From an uncultured Enterorhabdus sp. (GTDB lineage: Bacteria > Actinomycetota > Coriobacteriia > Coriobacteriales > Eggerthellaceae), in assembly GCA_947645965.1 (NCBI GenBank), contig CANSES010000004.1, positions 1 through 59,706 on the forward strand: 59,706 nucleotides of DNA, written 5' to 3'. The notes beneath the pieces were generated by a model that was not told the DNA's origin, did not search any database, and saw nothing but the letters and a program-made list of their open reading frames with translations. This document shows, piece after piece, positions 49,533-58,214 of the stretch. A program made the translations under genes and the position numbers. Within the stretch, counting starts at the first letter, position 1, and each line of letters begins with the position of its first letter.

Positions 49533-50183
49533 ATGGCCATCCTCAAGTTCCATAAGCTGACCGAGAAAGACGAAATCGGCTATTTCGCGCCGCTCACCTG
49601 GCCGTTTTGGCGGGCAGTGCTCGTGTGCTTCTGCCTGTGCTGTTTGGTGGGTCACTGGCTGGAGATGCCCTACTGCTGGATGATGGACCAGTGCTTCGGC
49701 ATCGTGGCCGACGACTACGCCGTGTGGACCGACCCGTGGTACCACCCCTACTGGGTCTACGGCTTCGGCGCGGTGTTCATGACCCTGCTCATCGAGCCGT
49801 TGAAGGAACGGCTGATCCTGCGCCGCAAGACGCTCTGGGGCGCATTTCTGGAGTCGCTCGTCATCGCCATCGTCATCGCCATGGTGCTGGAACTGGTCAT
49901 GGGCTGGCTCATCAACCAACCCGATCCCACCACCGGCGAGTACCCCTTCTGGGACAACTCGCAACTGCCGGGCAACGTGTTCGGCCAGGCGTGGCTCGTG
50001 AACGACTTCTTCATCGGCCTGGCCGCCATGCTCTACGTATGGGTCATCTTCCCCTTGGTCTGCGAGGGCTTCTCGCGCTTAAGCCCCAAGGCCGCCAACG
50101 TCGTCTTCGCCCTCATCATCGCCGCCTTCATCGCCGGCGTCACCGCCTCCTACCTGGAACTGAAACTCTGGGAGAAGTACTAG
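49533..50183 (+). CDS. Putative ABC-transporter type IV membrane protein (CmpB-like)
   Basis: This is a 216-residue membrane protein with about five hydrophobic segments. YGFGAVFMTLLIEPL, LELVMGWLIN and YPFWDNSQLPGNVFG resemble the domain called putative ABC-transporter type IV (CmpB-like), whose biochemical role is not established. No ATPase partner is encoded next to it. The start follows GAGAAGAAG. The N-terminal 20 residues are polar and cytoplasmic. It is monocistronic as far as can be seen. Confidence 0.7.
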   Translation: MAILKFHKLTEKDEIGYFAPLTWPFWRAVLVCFCLCCLVGHWLEMPYCWMMDQCFGIVADDYAVWTDPWYHPYWVYGFGAVFMTLLIEPLKERLILRRKTLWGAFLESLVIAIVIAMVLELVMGWLINQPDPTTGEYPFWDNSQLPGNVFGQAWLVNDFFIGLAAMLYVWVIFPLVCEGFSRLSPKAANVVFALIIAAFIAGVTASYLELKLWEKY

Positions 50184-50391
50184 CTGGCGCCCTTTGCCAT
50201 CGGCCCGCGATCTCCGAAGCCGCCCCCTTGCCACCGCCTCCCCTCAGACTTGGCAACAGGCGCTTGGCGGGCCTTTCCCAGTTTTGCAACCGGGCGTTGC
50301 GCGGGTGGCGCGAGATTCCAAGTGAGATTGGTTGCATGGCGGAAGGCGAGGGCCTAAAGTGGAGACATCCCCCGAGCGAGAGGAGTCTCCC

Positions 50392-50805
50392 ATGGGCAAA
50401 AACGAGCATCGCCTTCCCGACCCCCGCAGCGACGAGTTGTGCGCCCTGGTGGCCGAGCAGCTCGTGCGGCGGCGCAAAGACGCCGGGTGGAATCAGGAGG
50501 AGCTGGCCGCGCGCCTGGGCCTGTCGCGCCAGTCGGTATCGAAGTGGGAATGCGGCGACTGCCTCCCCGACACGGTGAACCTGCTGGCCCTGGCCGACCT
50601 CTACGACACCAGCGTGGACGAGCTGCTTGGCCGCAGAGCTGTCACGAGCGAGGCGGCGGACGACGAGGAGACAGGCGCCGGAATCCCGACTGCCCTCGCG
50701 CCAACCCCTCTGCCGCCGATATCAACGAATGCGCTGCATGCGGTGGAAATCCCCCACGCGGCGCCCGCACCTCGTCCACTGTCGGCGCGGCCTTCATATT
50801 CATGA
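50392..50805 (+). CDS. XRE-family regulator, probably C-terminally frameshifted
   Basis: This is a 137-residue frame with a clean N-terminal helix-turn-helix (residues 14-72: AGWNQEELAARLGLSRQSVSKW, shown in part, then NLLALADLYDTSVDELLGRR). After about residue 85 the sequence becomes low-complexity. In the other frame the same DNA continues with a hydrophobic helix and aromatic tail (VGAAFIFMIGWTAGCGPWG) ending at 50870. Many XRE proteins of this type carry C-terminal membrane helices, so a one- or two-base shift around 50640-50770 is likely. The start follows CGAGAGGAG. The DNA-binding domain may still be made. Confidence 0.65.
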   Translation: MGKNEHRLPDPRSDELCALVAEQLVRRRKDAGWNQEELAARLGLSRQSVSKWECGDCLPDTVNLLALADLYDTSVDELLGRRAVTSEAADDEETGAGIPTALAPTPLPPISTNALHAVEIPHAAPAPRPLSARPSYS

Positions 50806-50881
50806 TCGGCTGGACCGCCGGCTGCGGCCCCTGGGGCCTCCCCTGGGTCCCCAGCTGGTATGTGTCCTAGCGACTTGCCCT

Positions 50882-52381
50882 CTAACTCGCACGCATCGAT
50901 TCGCCGAATAGCAGCAGGTCCAACTCGGCACGGGAATGAATGCCCAGCTTCGCGTAGATGTGCCGCACGTGAGTCTTCACCGTATTGGGCGACACCACGA
51001 GCAGCTCTTCCACGCGGCGCGCGCTCTTGCCCCAGGCGAGCAGCACGAGCACCTCGCTCTCGCGATTGGAAAGCCCGTACTCTTCCGCCAGCCCGCGGCA
51101 CCGCTGCTCGATCAGCGATTGCAGAGCCTGGGACGCCTGGTGACCCACAGCCGCCTCGTCACCGGCCGGCGCCCCAACGGCTGCCATCGCCTTCGGCTCG
51201 CCACCCGCCACCGCCTCACTCGGCGCACCGTCGCTGCCGTGTACCGGCGCGCCCTCCATCGGATCGCCTTTCGGCAGGAGGGCATCGCGACTCGGCCCCG
51301 AAAGCCAGTAGAGCGTTGCCATTACGATAACGGCCGCCGCACCCCCGTAGAGAAACGGCATGAGCTGTGCCGCCTGGGCCGCCACCACCGCGCTTCCCAC
51401 GCCGTCGCCCGCCAGAAACGCCGCCTGGGTGCAAGTGCGCGCCACCGCCACCAGAAGCAGGGCCGAAGTGCCGAAGCGGCGAGCATTGTCGCACAGTAGC
51501 ATCATCAACGTGATGATGGCGATGGTCTGGCTCACGCCAATCAGCAACTTCGACGCCAAGCTGCCGTGGCCCAGCATCATGCCCACAATCAGACTCACTG
51601 TCATCAAGGGGAAGACCAACCGCAGTGCCTGATAGGCGTTAAACAGAACACTCGGCCGCAGTGTGACCAGCACAAACGCCACGGCCACCGCACCCGCAAT
51701 GGCACAGCATCCCAGATCGATCGCTGCATTGCTGTCGACGCGGCTCATGCCCGCCGCGCATTGGTAAACCGCCACCACCACGATCACGCGCCACGGGAAG
51801 GCCCCGCCCCCGATCGCCGAGAACCGCGACCCGCCCTGCCGCGGCTCGATCACCGCCGAGGGGCGAGCCTCCAGGCGCCCATGAGCCATGGCGAGCGCAA
51901 ACGCCCCTGAGCTCGCCAAGGGCAGCAGCACCGACAGCCCCAGCCCCACCGCCGGCGATAGCGGCACCGCGCCGAAAAACGCGGCCGCACCCAGCACGTA
52001 GGATCCGGCGATGGCAATGCCAGCGCTCGCCATGCCCATGCGCGCGTACAGCTCGCTCCAATACAGCAGCGCCATGGCCGAGGAAACCGCCATCAACAGA
52101 GCCGCGGCGGCCTGAAGCACCGCAGGCACCGCCACGCCCGAAGCCGCGAAGCCGAGCGCCAGCGTTCCCGCCGCACCCGTCCAGCCCGCGACCCATGCGA
52201 AACGCAACAGGTTGAACCTCACGCGCCCCGAACACCACAGCAGCACCACGGCCAAAGGCAGAGCCACCTGCACGAAGGCCAGCCATGGCAGCGCCGGCGC
52301 GAAAGGCGTTGAGAGCGCCTTCCACACCAAGTTGAGCCCGTACCCGAAAAAGACCGGCGCGAAAACCAACGGATGACGCAC
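50882..52381 (-). CDS. Membrane-embedded LuxR-family regulator 5
   Basis: This is a 499-residue protein. The first hydrophobic helix begins immediately (HPLVFAPVFFGYGLNLVW), and roughly ten to twelve segments extend to about residue 380. A polar Ala/Gly/Glu linker follows, then a C-terminal LuxR helix-turn-helix (about 430-490, LSNRESEVLVLLAWGKSA and NTVKTHVRHIYAKLGIHSR). I choose the GTG at 52381 because GGGAGGG is well placed and the protein then starts at the first membrane helix. Longer readings to an ATG at 52468 or 52579 add unrelated polar sequence. It is divergent from flavoprotein 4. Confidence 0.82.
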   Translation of the reverse strand: MRHPLVFAPVFFGYGLNLVWKALSTPFAPALPWLAFVQVALPLAVVLLWCSGRVRFNLLRFAWVAGWTGAAGTLALGFAASGVAVPAVLQAAAALLMAVSSAMALLYWSELYARMGMASAGIAIAGSYVLGAAAFFGAVPLSPAVGLGLSVLLPLASSGAFALAMAHGRLEARPSAVIEPRQGGSRFSAIGGGAFPWRVIVVVAVYQCAAGMSRVDSNAAIDLGCCAIAGAVAVAFVLVTLRPSVLFNAYQALRLVFPLMTVSLIVGMMLGHGSLASKLLIGVSQTIAIITLMMLLCDNARRFGTSALLLVAVARTCTQAAFLAGDGVGSAVVAAQAAQLMPFLYGGAAAVIVMATLYWLSGPSRDALLPKGDPMEGAPVHGSDGAPSEAVAGGEPKAMAAVGAPAGDEAAVGHQASQALQSLIEQRCRGLAEEYGLSNRESEVLVLLAWGKSARRVEELLVVSPNTVKTHVRHIYAKLGIHSRAELDLLLFGESMRAS

Positions 52382-52540
52382 AGCTTCCCTCCCCCTTAAG
52401 CCGGCGCACGGTCCCTCCCAGCGGAACCGTCTCCCTCGCCAGCCCCTCTTCAAAGCCAACGGAACCATTGTATAAGACTCGCCCGCCCTGCGAGGCAAAA
52501 AGCGCGCCCCACGCCGCGCTTCACGGCCGTGATCGGGTTT

Positions 52541-52580
52541 TTCACCATGAAAGGGTGATGGGTCACCCACGCTCACCATG
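52541..52580. promoter_or_regulatory. Dyad and direct repeat upstream of flavoprotein 4
   Basis: GGGTGA-TGGG-TCACCC (52553-52568) is a dyad flanked by TCACCATG at 52542 and 52573, direct repeats 31 bp apart. They lie in the 279-bp divergent region with LuxR 5. A weak -10 box TACCGT is near 52614. The operator role is inferred. Confidence 0.45.
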
Positions 52581-52660
52581 TTTGCGCGATGGAGTTTCCC
52601 AGGCCATAAGGGCTACCGTAGGGCCGTGTTCGCAGTCGGAAACAAGGAAGGGGAACTGCT

Positions 52661-54454
52661 ATGAAACACGAAACTACCGCCGCCGCTTCGGCCATGGAAA
52701 GCACCAAAGCCGTGCCGCGCGGGTGCACGCGCCGCCACTTCGTCCAGGGAGCCATGGCCGGCGGCGCCATCGCCCTGGCCGCCCTGGCAGGCTGCGCGCC
52801 TAAGGGCGACGCCGCCCCGGGAGCAAGCGAGCCGGCGGCCGACGGCACGGCAAGCGCGCCCACCGCTCCTGTGAACGGCAACGGCATCGACACCAGCTGG
52901 CTGGGCACCGAGCCCGCCACCCCCGACACCTTCAAAGAGGACATCGAGGTGGACGTCGTGGTCTGCGGTCTCGGCTGGGCCGGTGTCTGCGCCACCCGCG
53001 CCGCCTGCGAGGAGGGCGCCAGCGTGGCCGTGTTCGAGAAGGGGTCGAACTTCGGCCTCACCTCGAAGGGCGTCCACGCCTTCGGCAGCCAGCTGTGGCT
53101 CGAGCACTTCCCGCAAAGCGAGCGCTTCTGGGATCGCACGGCCATCCTGAACGAAGTGACCCAGGGCTGTCTCAACCGCAACAGCGATGCCATCCAAAGC
53201 GAATGGCTGAACCGCAACGGCGAGGTATTCGACTGGTTCTTCCAGGCCGCCCTGGACACCGGCACCGTCACGTTCGCCTCGGCCGACAACCCCGCCGTGC
53301 CCAAGGACGCCGTGGGCATCCGCGAGACCTCCTGGCCCTACCCGGAGAACTACGACCCCGCCGAGGAGTACTGGCCCTGTTTCCCCGGAACGGCATCGCT
53401 CACCCCGAGCGCCGAGCCCTTCTTCCAGGCCAACATGGACAAAGCCGCCGCAGCCGCGGGCGACCAGCTGACCATCTATCGCACCACCCCCGTCATCAAG
53501 CTGCTCAAGGAGGGCGACCGGGTGGTGGGCGTGGTGGCCCAAGATGCCGACGGCGCCTTCTACCGCGCCCGCGCCCGCTCCGGCGTGGTGCTGGCCACCG
53601 GCGACTTCTTCAGCAACACGCCGATGATCAACGCCCACCTGTCGCGGCGCTTCCCCGACGGCGCCGAGAACCTGTACTCGGTGCTGGACGCCCAGGGCGA
53701 GAAGTGCAACCAGGGCGACGGCCACCGCATGGGCATCTGGGCCGGCGCGAAGATGCAGCTGGACGGCTGCAACATGAGCCATGCTATCGGCGGCTCCACC
53801 TACGTCATGGGCACGCTGCCCGCTCTGCTGCTGAACAAGCAGGGCAAGCGCTACATGAATGAGGACGTTCAGGGCCAGCAGTTCGCCGAGCGCGTCTGGG
53901 GGCAGAAGGACGCCGTGGTCTTCCAGATCTTCGACACCGGTTTCTTCGACCACATGGCCGACATGCCCTACGGCCACGGCAAGCATCCCGAGGTGAAGCT
54001 GGAGACCATCCAGGCCGAGGCGGCCGAGGGCAAGTTGTTCACCGCCGACACCCTGGAGGGGCTGCTCGACCAGCTGGACATCGACAAGGAGCAGGCCCTG
54101 GCCAGCATCGAGCGCTACAACGAGCTGTGCGCCAAGGGAGACGACCAGGACTTCGGGAAGGTGGCGAAGCGCATGATCCCCGTGGCCACGCCGCCGTTCT
54201 ACTGCGACCGCTACGCCGGCGACGGCTCGTCACGCGGCGTGGGCCATCTGGTGACCATGTCGGGCCTGGAAAGTGACGAGGCGTGCCACGTGTACGACGA
54301 AGCGCTCGACGTGATTCCCGGCCTGTACGCCGCCGGCAACGTGCAGGGCAACCGCTTCAGCGTGATCTACCCCGAAGTGCTGCAGGGCCACAGCGTCGCT
54401 CTGGCCATGACCTTCGGCTACATCGCCGGCAAGAACGCCGCCGCGGGCGCGTAA
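52661..54454 (+). CDS. Tat-exported FAD-dependent reductase 4
   Basis: This is a 597-residue flavoprotein. An extended N-terminus carries the Tat motif TRRHFVQG (23-30), then a hydrophobic stretch and lipobox LAGC (Cys45). The FAD fold is VVVCGLGWAGVCA, with Leu and Trp in place of the usual small residues. Substrate loop KQGKRYMNEDVQGQQ and C-terminal motif GLYAAGNVQGNRFSVIYPEV follow, then a typical AMTFGYIAG ending. It should sit on the outside of the membrane as a lipoprotein and reduce an organic acceptor. No FMN or haem domain is present. The start follows AAGGAAGGGG. It is divergent from LuxR 5, its probable regulator, and ends at a good terminator. Confidence 0.85.
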   Translation: MKHETTAAASAMESTKAVPRGCTRRHFVQGAMAGGAIALAALAGCAPKGDAAPGASEPAADGTASAPTAPVNGNGIDTSWLGTEPATPDTFKEDIEVDVVVCGLGWAGVCATRAACEEGASVAVFEKGSNFGLTSKGVHAFGSQLWLEHFPQSERFWDRTAILNEVTQGCLNRNSDAIQSEWLNRNGEVFDWFFQAALDTGTVTFASADNPAVPKDAVGIRETSWPYPENYDPAEEYWPCFPGTASLTPSAEPFFQANMDKAAAAAGDQLTIYRTTPVIKLLKEGDRVVGVVAQDADGAFYRARARSGVVLATGDFFSNTPMINAHLSRRFPDGAENLYSVLDAQGEKCNQGDGHRMGIWAGAKMQLDGCNMSHAIGGSTYVMGTLPALLLNKQGKRYMNEDVQGQQFAERVWGQKDAVVFQIFDTGFFDHMADMPYGHGKHPEVKLETIQAEAAEGKLFTADTLEGLLDQLDIDKEQALASIERYNELCAKGDDQDFGKVAKRMIPVATPPFYCDRYAGDGSSRGVGHLVTMSGLESDEACHVYDEALDVIPGLYAAGNVQGNRFSVIYPEVLQGHSVALAMTFGYIAGKNAAAGA

Positions 54455-54478
54455 ACGCCAACTCGCCGCCCTCCCCTC

Positions 54479-54535
54479 AGCCCGCGACCCAGCCCCTTTC
54501 CTCCTCGAGACCCGGTCGCGGGCTTTCGTGTGTTT
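54479..54535 (+). terminator. Terminator after flavoprotein 4
   Basis: AGCCCGCGACC (54479-54489) and GGTCGCGGGCT (54514-54524) form a perfect 11-bp stem with a 24-nt loop, followed by TTCGTGTGTTT. Confidence 0.7.
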
Positions 54536-54626
54536 GATGCCGCAGCAGCCAACAGGCGCAGCCTGGCTGCCGCAACAGCTAAGATACCCCGGCTCGCGTG
54601 GCACCGCGACCGCGGGGCTCTCCGCT

Positions 54627-56261
54627 CTAGGAAGCCTTCGCCAGGGCCGCGGCGGATTCGCCGGCGATGAGGCCCGAGGCCTGGGCGAAGCCGTTAGCGC
54701 TGCCGCCGGCGATATAGGGAGCGCAGAACAGGTCGGCATCGGCACCGGCGATGAACAGCTTTTCCACGGGCTTGTTGTCAGCGTCCACCACCTGGCAGCT
54801 GGCATCGCATTTCACGCCGCCCAGGGTGAGCCAGCCGGCCGGGAACGACTGCACGATGTAGAAGGGCGGCGTGGCCACCTTGTGCAGGAACTCGGGCGCG
54901 TTGTAGAACTGCTCGTCCACCCCCGTCTCACAGTAGCCGTTGTAGGTCTCGATGGTGCTCTCCAGATCGGGCAGATCGTAGGCCGCGGCCAGCTCGGCGA
55001 TGGTGTCGCCCTTCGCCACCCAGCCCTCGGCCACCGCCGCCTCCAGATCGTCGTCCAGAGTCTCGATCATCACGTCGGCGAACATCTTCTTCATACGGCC
55101 GTCGCCCATGGTCTCGCCCAGGGGCTTCGACTTCACGTAGTCGATAAAGTCCTGGTCAACCACCGTGTAATAGGTCTTGGCGCGAATGAACGGCTCGGCG
55201 CAGTGCATGGCCTCCTTGTTGGCGATCTCCTCGCTTACGAAGCGGTTGCCCATGGAATCCACGATGATACTGCCCAGCAGCACCAGGCGCAGCGCCTCGT
55301 TCGACCCGCTGTCGGGACGGAAGGCGAACATGGGCGACGCGTCGAAGTTGGCGCCGCCGTACTCGTTGCTGCTCAGCGAGAACGCCTTGCCCATCTGGCC
55401 CTTCGCCGAGAGCGCCATATTGATGCCCGCGCCCTTGCAGGCCGGGTTGCCCATGGGCACCACGCGCGATCCGGCGAAGTACTGGGCCACCATGTCCTCG
55501 TTGCCGAGAAAGCCGCCAGTGCACAGGCAGATGGCCTTCGCGTTGACGTCGACGGCCTTCCCGTCCTGAGTGCAGCGCACACCGACGATCTCATCGCCAT
55601 TGAAAATAAGCTGCTCGGCCGTGACCCCGTAGCGCGAATCCACCCCGGCCTTGTCCAAGGCGGCCTGGAAAATGTCGGCGCGCTCCTGGCCCTTGCAGTC
55701 GTAGGCGTGACCGCAGATCTGGCCGAGGGTGGGGCCGGTCAGTTCCTTGCGCTCGGGCAGCTCCACCACCTTCACCGGCAGTCCCGCGTCGATGAGGTTG
55801 TTCGATGAGCGCGACGACGCGTCCAGGATGGCCTTCAGCACCTGGGTGTTGAAGCAGTAGTTGGAGTACTCGTTCAGCTTGTCGAACACCTCGCGCACCT
55901 CGTAGTGATAGGGCTGCGCCATCTGCAGCTTGTCGCCCACGCACAGATACCCCGAGGTGGTGATGTTGGTGGTGCCCACCATGTCCGGCGCCTGGTCGAT
56001 GGCCAGCACGCCCACACCTTGGGCCGCAGCCCCCAGGGCCGCCTGCAGGCCCGAGGCCCCCAGACCGATGACGAGCACGTCGGCCTCCCAGGTCTCGTCG
56101 GCCGGCGTCAGCTCGGGCGCGGCGTCGTCACCCGTGTCGGCCATAGAGTCCTTCGCCGCCGGTTGCGCACAGGCGGTCAGCCCCACCGCAGCCAAACCGG
56201 CGGCGCCCAGGGCGGCGCCCCGCACGAAATTGCGACGACTGCACGTAGTGATTTCCCTCAT
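54627..56261 (-). CDS. Tat-exported FAD-dependent reductase 5 (divergent)
   Basis: This is a 544-residue flavoprotein. Tat motif SRRNFVRG (8-15), lipobox LTAC (Cys31), FAD fold VLVIGLGASGLQAA, substrate-side motif MGNRFVSEEIANKEAMH. Its C-terminal motif is KLFIAGADADLFCAPYIAGGSANG, unlike the GLYxxGNxxG pattern of the other four, so it belongs to a different sub-branch of the fumarate-reductase-like superfamily (resembling 3-oxosteroid-dehydrogenase-type ends). Cys residues near the C-terminus could be functional. It should be a lipoprotein outside the membrane. The start follows GGAAGGGG. It is divergent from LuxR 6. Confidence 0.83.
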   Translation of the reverse strand: MREITTCSRRNFVRGAALGAAGLAAVGLTACAQPAAKDSMADTGDDAAPELTPADETWEADVLVIGLGASGLQAALGAAAQGVGVLAIDQAPDMVGTTNITTSGYLCVGDKLQMAQPYHYEVREVFDKLNEYSNYCFNTQVLKAILDASSRSSNNLIDAGLPVKVVELPERKELTGPTLGQICGHAYDCKGQERADIFQAALDKAGVDSRYGVTAEQLIFNGDEIVGVRCTQDGKAVDVNAKAICLCTGGFLGNEDMVAQYFAGSRVVPMGNPACKGAGINMALSAKGQMGKAFSLSSNEYGGANFDASPMFAFRPDSGSNEALRLVLLGSIIVDSMGNRFVSEEIANKEAMHCAEPFIRAKTYYTVVDQDFIDYVKSKPLGETMGDGRMKKMFADVMIETLDDDLEAAVAEGWVAKGDTIAELAAAYDLPDLESTIETYNGYCETGVDEQFYNAPEFLHKVATPPFYIVQSFPAGWLTLGGVKCDASCQVVDADNKPVEKLFIAGADADLFCAPYIAGGSANGFAQASGLIAGESAAALAKAS

Positions 56262-56379
56262 GATTGACTCCCCTTCCTTGAAGTTTCGTGACGCTTCGCG
56301 GCGGCCGGAGCCGCCCTTGCGGCGCGTCGAATACCCTGCTATTTTTAGTCGTCGGGAGGCGTTTCGTCATCGAAAACGG

Positions 56380-56420
56380 AATCTGATTTCTGCGGGAAGC
56401 CATCAGATTGTGCGTCTGAT
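56380..56420. promoter_or_regulatory. Dyad between flavoprotein 5 and LuxR 6
   Basis: AATCTGAT (56380-56387) and ATCAGATT (56402-56409) are perfect 8-bp arms, with a further TCTGAT at 56415-56420, in the 198-bp divergent region close to the LuxR 6 start. The operator role is inferred from position. Confidence 0.45.
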
Positions 56421-56459
56421 AGACAACGCTCACCTGGGAAAACACGGGAGGGAGTCCGT

Positions 56460-58028
56460 ATGTCGAAACGAATGGCACCTTTGGGAGCCGCCCTTGCGGT
56501 GGGGCTGTGCCTGGCCGCGCGCGAAACGCGGCTCTACACCGCCGTCTACAACTACCCCGGCCTCACCCTCGAGGCCATGCTGCTGAATGTGGCCGTGTGC
56601 GCTCTTCTGTTCGCCGCGGCCTTTCCCCTGCTGCGCCGCGAGGGCACCGGCCGACCGCTCGTGGCGCTCTTCGCCGCGCTGACCCTGCTGCAAGAAGTGG
56701 CCGTAGCGGCCCAGAGCGCCCAGGCAGCGGGCCTGCTGCCCAGCGCCGCGCTGGGATGGTGCGCGCCCTGGGGCGAGAGCTACACGGTCGGACTCGTGGT
56801 GATCGCCGTGGCCGCCGCCCGAGCGTTCGGCGAGCGATCCATGCGGGTGTTCGTGACGGGCTTCGCGGTCAGCGGACTTTTGCAGCTGGCCTGCGCGTTG
56901 CTGAAATGGGAGGTGGCTCTGGCGCTGATCAGCCTGTTCCCCCTGGCTGCCCTGGCATGCTTCGCCCTGTTCGTGAAGGCGTGGAGGAAGGAAGCTGCAG
57001 AAGAAACGGCTGGCGAACCCGCAGGCACCGTGTCCGCCGGCCCCACGGCCGCCTGTGCTGGCGTTCCCGCGACCGCCGCCGGCGCCGACGTCCCCGCCCC
57101 GACGGTCATCCCCGCCGCCGACACCGCCGCCTTCGAGCTGTTCGGCTGGCGCTCGTCGCGCAGCGAGACCCTTGCGCTGCTGGCCAGCTTCTTCCTCATG
57201 GGAGCCTTGCTCATCTCCACCCACGCCACGCGCATGGGCTACCAAGACGGCGGCGCCTACTCCATGGCCATCCAGGTGCTCAGCGGCCTGGGCGGCATCA
57301 CGGCGGCCGTCCTCTTGAGCGTGCTGCACCGACGTTTCGCGGGCATGACGCGCCTGGCCCTCGTGTACCTGCTGGTACTGCCCGTCCTGCTCGTAGCCCT
57401 CTACGCCACCTCCCTGTTCCAGAACATCGCCGTACTCAGCCTGCTCGTGTTCTTCCATCGCTTCGTGTACGGGCTCGTCTACTATTTCCTCTGGCTACTC
57501 TGCCTTGCGCCCCGCGGCACCACGCGCCTGTCCGACCGCTTCGTGCTGTCGTTCTTCGTGCTGAAAATGGGTTGGGCCGCCGGCGTGCTCTTCTTCATGA
57601 TCCTGCCCACCTTGTACGGCAACGGCCCCTGGTCGGCCCTGCTCATCGGGTTCTTTTTCGCTTTGGGCGCGGTGGACGCTTTTCTCCTCATCGGCATGCT
57701 GCGTACCGCCGAGAGGCGCGCCAGTGCGCCGAGCCCCAGGGGTGCGGGAGGTGCCGAGGGCATGGCCCCGGCCGCGACCGACGGAGCCCCCGAGCCGCCC
57801 CTGACCTACGAGGAGGCCTGCCGCCGGGTAATCGCCACCTACGCGTTAACCAAGCGCGAGGGCGAAGTGCTGGCCTACCTGGGGAAGGGGCGTACGGCCG
57901 CCTACATCATGAAGCAGATGTACATCTCCGATGGCACCACGCGCACCCATATCGATCATATATATAAGAAGCTCGGCGTCCATTCCCAGCAGGCCCTCAT
58001 CGACATCATCGAGCAAGCCGGGTCCTAG
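56460..58028 (+). CDS. Membrane-embedded LuxR-family regulator 6
   Basis: This is a 522-residue protein. Hydrophobic segments fill residues 8-190 and 240-430, separated by an Ala/Pro/Thr-rich loop of about 50 residues. A second low-complexity linker follows, and a C-terminal LuxR helix-turn-helix (about 460-518) has LTKREGEVLAYLGKGRTAAY and GTTRTHIDHIYKKLGVHSQ. The start follows GGGAGGGAG. It is divergent from flavoprotein 5. The central extramembrane insert makes its sensor region distinct from the other five. A small hairpin (GCTGGC-AAGC-GCCAGC, 58028-58043) overlaps the stop codon and may end the transcript. Confidence 0.84.
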   Translation: MSKRMAPLGAALAVGLCLAARETRLYTAVYNYPGLTLEAMLLNVAVCALLFAAAFPLLRREGTGRPLVALFAALTLLQEVAVAAQSAQAAGLLPSAALGWCAPWGESYTVGLVVIAVAAARAFGERSMRVFVTGFAVSGLLQLACALLKWEVALALISLFPLAALACFALFVKAWRKEAAEETAGEPAGTVSAGPTAACAGVPATAAGADVPAPTVIPAADTAAFELFGWRSSRSETLALLASFFLMGALLISTHATRMGYQDGGAYSMAIQVLSGLGGITAAVLLSVLHRRFAGMTRLALVYLLVLPVLLVALYATSLFQNIAVLSLLVFFHRFVYGLVYYFLWLLCLAPRGTTRLSDRFVLSFFVLKMGWAAGVLFFMILPTLYGNGPWSALLIGFFFALGAVDAFLLIGMLRTAERRASAPSPRGAGGAEGMAPAATDGAPEPPLTYEEACRRVIATYALTKREGEVLAYLGKGRTAAYIMKQMYISDGTTRTHIDHIYKKLGVHSQQALIDIIEQAGS

Positions 58029-58214
58029 CTGGCAAGCGCCAGCAAGCGCACCCGGCAACTCGGCGTGAGTCCCATACGGGACACGCGCCCTCCCCGAAAC
58101 GGACGCTCCGGCCTGTTGCCGGCTCCATAATTTCTGCGGGGAATGGGGGCGCGCGGCGGGGGTCGGATACAATGGGGCCACGGAATCTCTGCGGTCCAAC
58201 AAGGAGGATGATCT

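Noticed and set aside
52382..52579. N-terminal extension of LuxR 5 to 52468 or 52579
   Set aside because: The added sequence is polar and Arg-rich and has no binding site, whereas the GTG at 52381 has GGGAGGG and begins directly with the first membrane helix.
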